Part shown: positions 34,559-36,595 of the stretch, piece by piece
Position numbering within the stretch: the stretch's first letter is position 1
How the letters are laid out: each line of letters begins with the position of its first letter
NCBI GenBank assembly: GCA_933822405.4
Contig: CAKOGP040000935.1
Location: forward strand, 1 to 36,595
Origin: Cylindrotheca closterium
Taxonomy: Eukaryota; Bacillariophyta; Bacillariophyceae; Bacillariales; Bacillariaceae
Direction: 5' to 3'
DNA: 36,595 bases
The notes under the pieces: model-generated
The model's database searches: none
What the model saw: only the letters and a program-made list of their open reading frames with translations
What the model was told of the DNA's origin: nothing
Position numbers and translations under genes: made by a program

Positions 34559-35374
34559 TTATTTCTTTTTTATAATTAATTTGTTAGTAGATTTGCTAGT
34601 TTTTCCCCGTTGGTTTGGTTTACCCCAAGGTGTTCGAGATGTACCTGACTTTTTACCTTCACCACCACCGTGTGGGTGATCTATAGGATTCATGGCTACA
34701 CCTCTAACGGTAGGACGTTTATTTAACCATCTGGATCTCCCGGCTTTACCCGAACGAGTTAAAAAATGTAACTCTTTTGAAACTTCTCCTATTGAGGCAA
34801 AACATTTTGAAGAAACATATCTTTGTTCACCAGAACTCAATTCAATTACAGCATATTTTTCAGTCTTTTCTTTAATCATTGAAAATGTACCTGCTGAACG
34901 AGAAATTTGAGACTTTTTATTCGGTACTGGTGACACGTTATGAATAGCAGTTCCAATAGGAATTTTAGCAATTGGTAATGAGCTTCCTAGACTCGGCTCT
35001 ACTTCTAGACCCGATTTTACTATATCGCCAACTTTTAAATTTTTAGGGGCTAATATATAAAAGAAATCATTATTGATAAAATCGAAGACTGCAGCAATGT
35101 AAGCATTCCTATAAGGATCATGCTCTAAACTGCACACAATAGCGGTTGAATTGGTAATCCTGTTAAAATTAACTTTTCTATACCGTTTTTTTACACCTCC
35201 TCCGCGGTGGAAAGCTGTAATTCGGCCAGAATTATTTCGACCACTAGAATTTTTTAAGCCTTTGACTTTATTCTTTAGCATTGGTTTTTTACTTAAATTT
35301 AAAGATTTTTGATTTAATTTGATTAACTGTCTCCGTCCAGGAGTTATAGGTTTTACTTTTTGCAATGAAATCAT
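34559..35374 (-). CDS. rpl2: Ribosomal protein uL2
   Basis: uL2 is required for subunit joining and peptidyl-transferase activity. The 271-residue product has the bacterial length. It includes GRNNSGRITAFHRGGGVKKR near residue 50, and the essential VRGVAMNPIDHPHGGGEGK (about residues 220-240, with the functional His). WGKPNQRGKTSK follows. The gene is intact, not split or truncated as in some lineages. It heads the leftward rpl2-rps19-rps3-rpl16 run. Its first codons overlap the divergent rps11 frame by 10 bases if rps11 begins at its first ATG. Confidence 0.98.
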   Translation of the reverse strand: MISLQKVKPITPGRRQLIKLNQKSLNLSKKPMLKNKVKGLKNSSGRNNSGRITAFHRGGGVKKRYRKVNFNRITNSTAIVCSLEHDPYRNAYIAAVFDFINNDFFYILAPKNLKVGDIVKSGLEVEPSLGSSLPIAKIPIGTAIHNVSPVPNKKSQISRSAGTFSMIKEKTEKYAVIELSSGEQRYVSSKCFASIGEVSKELHFLTRSGKAGRSRWLNKRPTVRGVAMNPIDHPHGGGEGKKSGTSRTPWGKPNQRGKTSKSTNKLIIKKK

Positions 35375-35988
35375 TTTTTGCTTATAAAATAAATACGTTT
35401 TTATATAATATATTATTTATGAACTTATCTAATACTTTATTCCACAATTTAACAAATAAACTTCAATTAGACACTCATTTATTTGAAAAAGAAAAAGTCT
35501 ACGTAGAAAACCTACAAAATCGAATTGACTATCTAAAAAAATTAAAAGAACAAGATTATAAGAATTTAAGTATAACTGAATTTGCTAAATCTAAGCAAGT
35601 ACAAACTATCAATCAAGACCTTATGGTTATGTACATAATAAATATTTCTTTTCTGAAAGCCAATACAACAATTCATGTCTCTGATATAAAAGGAAATATA
35701 AAACTATTCTATTCAGCCGGATCAGTAGGGTTAACTGGTAAACAGAAAAGAAAAAGACGAATTGCAGTTGTAAAACTAATTTCTTTACTGATAAAAAGAG
35801 CAAGTTTTTTAGGTAACAAACCTGTGGCAATACATTTAAATAATGTAAACTTTTATCAAAGCTTGATTATTAACAAGTTAAAACAAGCGCTTTTCATTAA
35901 GGTAATAAAAAGTTTTAACCAAGCACCGTATAACGGTTGTCGTAAGCCAAAAGTACGTCGAAAAAAATATACTAAAAAATTTAAATAA
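35365..35988 (+). CDS. rps11: Ribosomal protein uS11 with an N-terminal extension
   Basis: uS11 is a platform protein of the small subunit near the mRNA exit. The conserved domain begins at about residue 88 ([20 protein letters not shown]). It has [36 protein letters not shown], and the C-terminal signature [17 protein letters not shown], equivalent to HNGCRPPKKRRV. The first 85 residues, rich in Lys and Asn, have no bacterial counterpart. From the first ATG it overlaps the divergent rpl2 start by 10 bases. An ATG at 35419 ([10 protein letters not shown]) would avoid the overlap and may be the real start. Confidence 0.88.
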   Translation: MKSFFAYKINTFLYNILFMNLSNTLFHNLTNKLQLDTHLFEKEKVYVENLQNRIDYLKKLKEQDYKNLSITEFAKSKQVQTINQDLMVMYIINISFLKANTTIHVSDIKGNIKLFYSAGSVGLTGKQKRKRRIAVVKLISLLIKRASFLGNKPVAIHLNNVNFYQSLIINKLKQALFIKVIKSFNQAPYNGCRKPKVRRKKYTKKFK

Positions 35989-36016
35989 CAGAAAGAATTA
36001 TTTTCAATAAACTTAT

Positions 36017-36099
36017 GGAGAAATGGCTGAGTGGTTTAAAGCGGTAGACTGTAAATCTATTGAGGTTTCTCATCGTAGGTTCGAATCCTACTTTCTCCT
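36017..36099 (+). tRNA. trnY(gua): tRNA-Tyr(GUA)
   Basis: Class II cloverleaf with acceptor GGAGAAA/TTTCTCC, anticodon loop CTGTAAA, a long variable arm and T-arm GTAGG-TTCGAAT-CCTAC. The long variable arm on Tyr is the bacterial form. Confidence 0.92.
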
Positions 36100-36127
36100 A
36101 ATTCTGGTTATACTTTATTCTTTAATT

Positions 36128-36200
36128 CGAAATATGGCGTAGTTGGTAGCGCGCCTGTTTTGGGAACAGGAGGTCATGTGTTCAAATCACATTATTTCGA
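36128..36200 (+). tRNA. trnP(ugg): tRNA-Pro(UGG)
   Basis: Acceptor CGAAATA/TATTTCG, anticodon arm CCTGT-TTTGGGA-ACAGG and a T-arm with TTCAAAT loop. It ends two bases from the stop of the convergent L10-like gene. Confidence 0.92.
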
Positions 36201-36202
36201 AA

Positions 36203-36595
36203 TTATTTTTTATTAGTTAATCTATAACTAGTTTTCAAATGCTGATCTAATGATCTGTGCAAATTAAACATATTTTTTTTATACGACAAACTCTTAACAC
36301 CTTTTAACTGTGCAGATGAATAAATTTTATTGTTCAACTTCAAAGAAATTAAAGAGAAAGATGGTTTAAGATCTTTTGTTAAACGTTCCAAATCGAATTC
36401 TGTTGTTTTAAATTTCGAATCAATAAGGATGACAAAATTGGTAATAATTGGACTAGAGTTTTTGTAAATTGACTTTTCAAATGTTTTTAATGTTGTCCCA
36501 TTTAAAGTCTTGTAGTAATTTAATTTTAATTTTTTTAATTCTTGTTCTACAGTAATCCATTGGTTTAAGCTTAATTTAGCTGAATGGAACAAAAA
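36203..36595 (-). CDS. rpl10: L10-like ribosomal protein, main part (5' end lies across the junction)
   Basis: Most of a small basic protein ending at 36203. The apparent start at the window edge is TTG, but the frame is open to the edge and continues to an ATG at position 80 when the circle is closed, giving 153 residues. Features compatible with uL10: a hydrophobic strand FFFLFHS followed by LSLNQWITVEQELKKLKLNY, which parallels the family's D-x-x-GLT-x-x-Q-x-x-x-LR-x-x-L pattern, then the KTLNGTTLK segment, and NNKIYSSAQLKGVKSLSYKK, which parallels GKV-s-eelk-la-LPS. uL10 anchors the L7/L12 stalk. rpl10 is known from several protist and plant mtDNAs. The family match is by eye and moderate. 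Confidence 0.58.
   Translation of the reverse strand, partial: FLFHSAKLSLNQWITVEQELKKLKLNYYKTLNGTTLKTFEKSIYKNSSPIITNFVILIDSKFKTTEFDLERLTKDLKPSFSLISLKLNNKIYSSAQLKGVKSLSYKKNMFNLHRSLDQHLKTSYRLTNKK

Noticed and set aside
36203..36592. A self-contained 129-residue ORF starting at TTG 36592.
   Set aside because: The frame is open to the window edge and continues to an ATG at 80 once the 11-base terminal overlap is merged, so the TTG start is an edge artefact.

Overview
This window is a compact, strongly AT-rich, gene-dense mitochondrial genome from a protist, and it is almost certainly the whole molecule. It carries respiratory-chain genes (nad1, 2, 3, 4, 4L, 5, 6, 7, 9, a two-piece nad11, cob, cox1-3, atp6, atp8, atp9), both rRNAs, a large ribosomal-protein set in bacteria-like runs, 24 conventional tRNAs, and two Tat translocase genes (tatA and tatC). 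The gene set, the absence of a threonine tRNA and the split nad11 point to a stramenopile, probably an ochrophyte or a related heterotroph. I cannot name the genus from sequence alone. The code looks standard: conserved tryptophans use TGG, the only Trp tRNA has anticodon CCA, and TGA serves as a stop in rps12 and tatC. I saw no introns.

The last 11 bases repeat the first 11. If they are merged into a 36,584-bp circle, a reading frame runs uninterrupted across the junction from an ATG at 80 (minus strand) to a stop at 36203. Its product resembles ribosomal protein L10.

Layout. 1-1159: start of the L10-like gene, trnI(CAU), a tiny tatA, trnW and tatC. 1140-9857 (minus strand, apart from one plus-strand tRNA): nad1, four tRNAs and trnR, rpl5, rpl14, rps7, rps12, tRNAs, atp8 (AUA start), trnN, rps4, rps2, rpl6, rps8, trnF, atp6, cox1. 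9858-11124: the only long noncoding region, with a large imperfect inverted repeat, a short dispersed repeat, hairpins and G-runs. It separates the two main divergent gene blocks and is the best candidate for the replication origin and bidirectional promoters. 11125-30943 (plus strand): trnE, trnH, rnl, rns, nad6, the C-terminal half of nad11, nad3, cox3, cob, nad2, rps10, nad5, cox2, nad7, an L31-like ORF, nad4, rps13, nad9, rps14, with interspersed tRNAs. 31036-35374 (mostly minus strand): an unknown membrane ORF, the N-terminal half of nad11, nad4L, atp9, rpl16, rps3, rps19, rpl2. 35365-36200 (plus strand): rps11, trnY, trnP. Then the L10-like gene on the minus strand.

The genes supply core subunits of complexes I, III, IV and V, the mitoribosome that translates them, and a minimal Tat pathway that could insert a folded protein into the inner membrane. 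The most notable points are the 41-residue tatA next to tatC, the AUA-started atp8, the split nad11 whose halves both carry the junction motif, a roughly 160-180-residue insertion in Nad2, the inverted-repeat control region, and two aberrant tRNA-like elements at gene boundaries.
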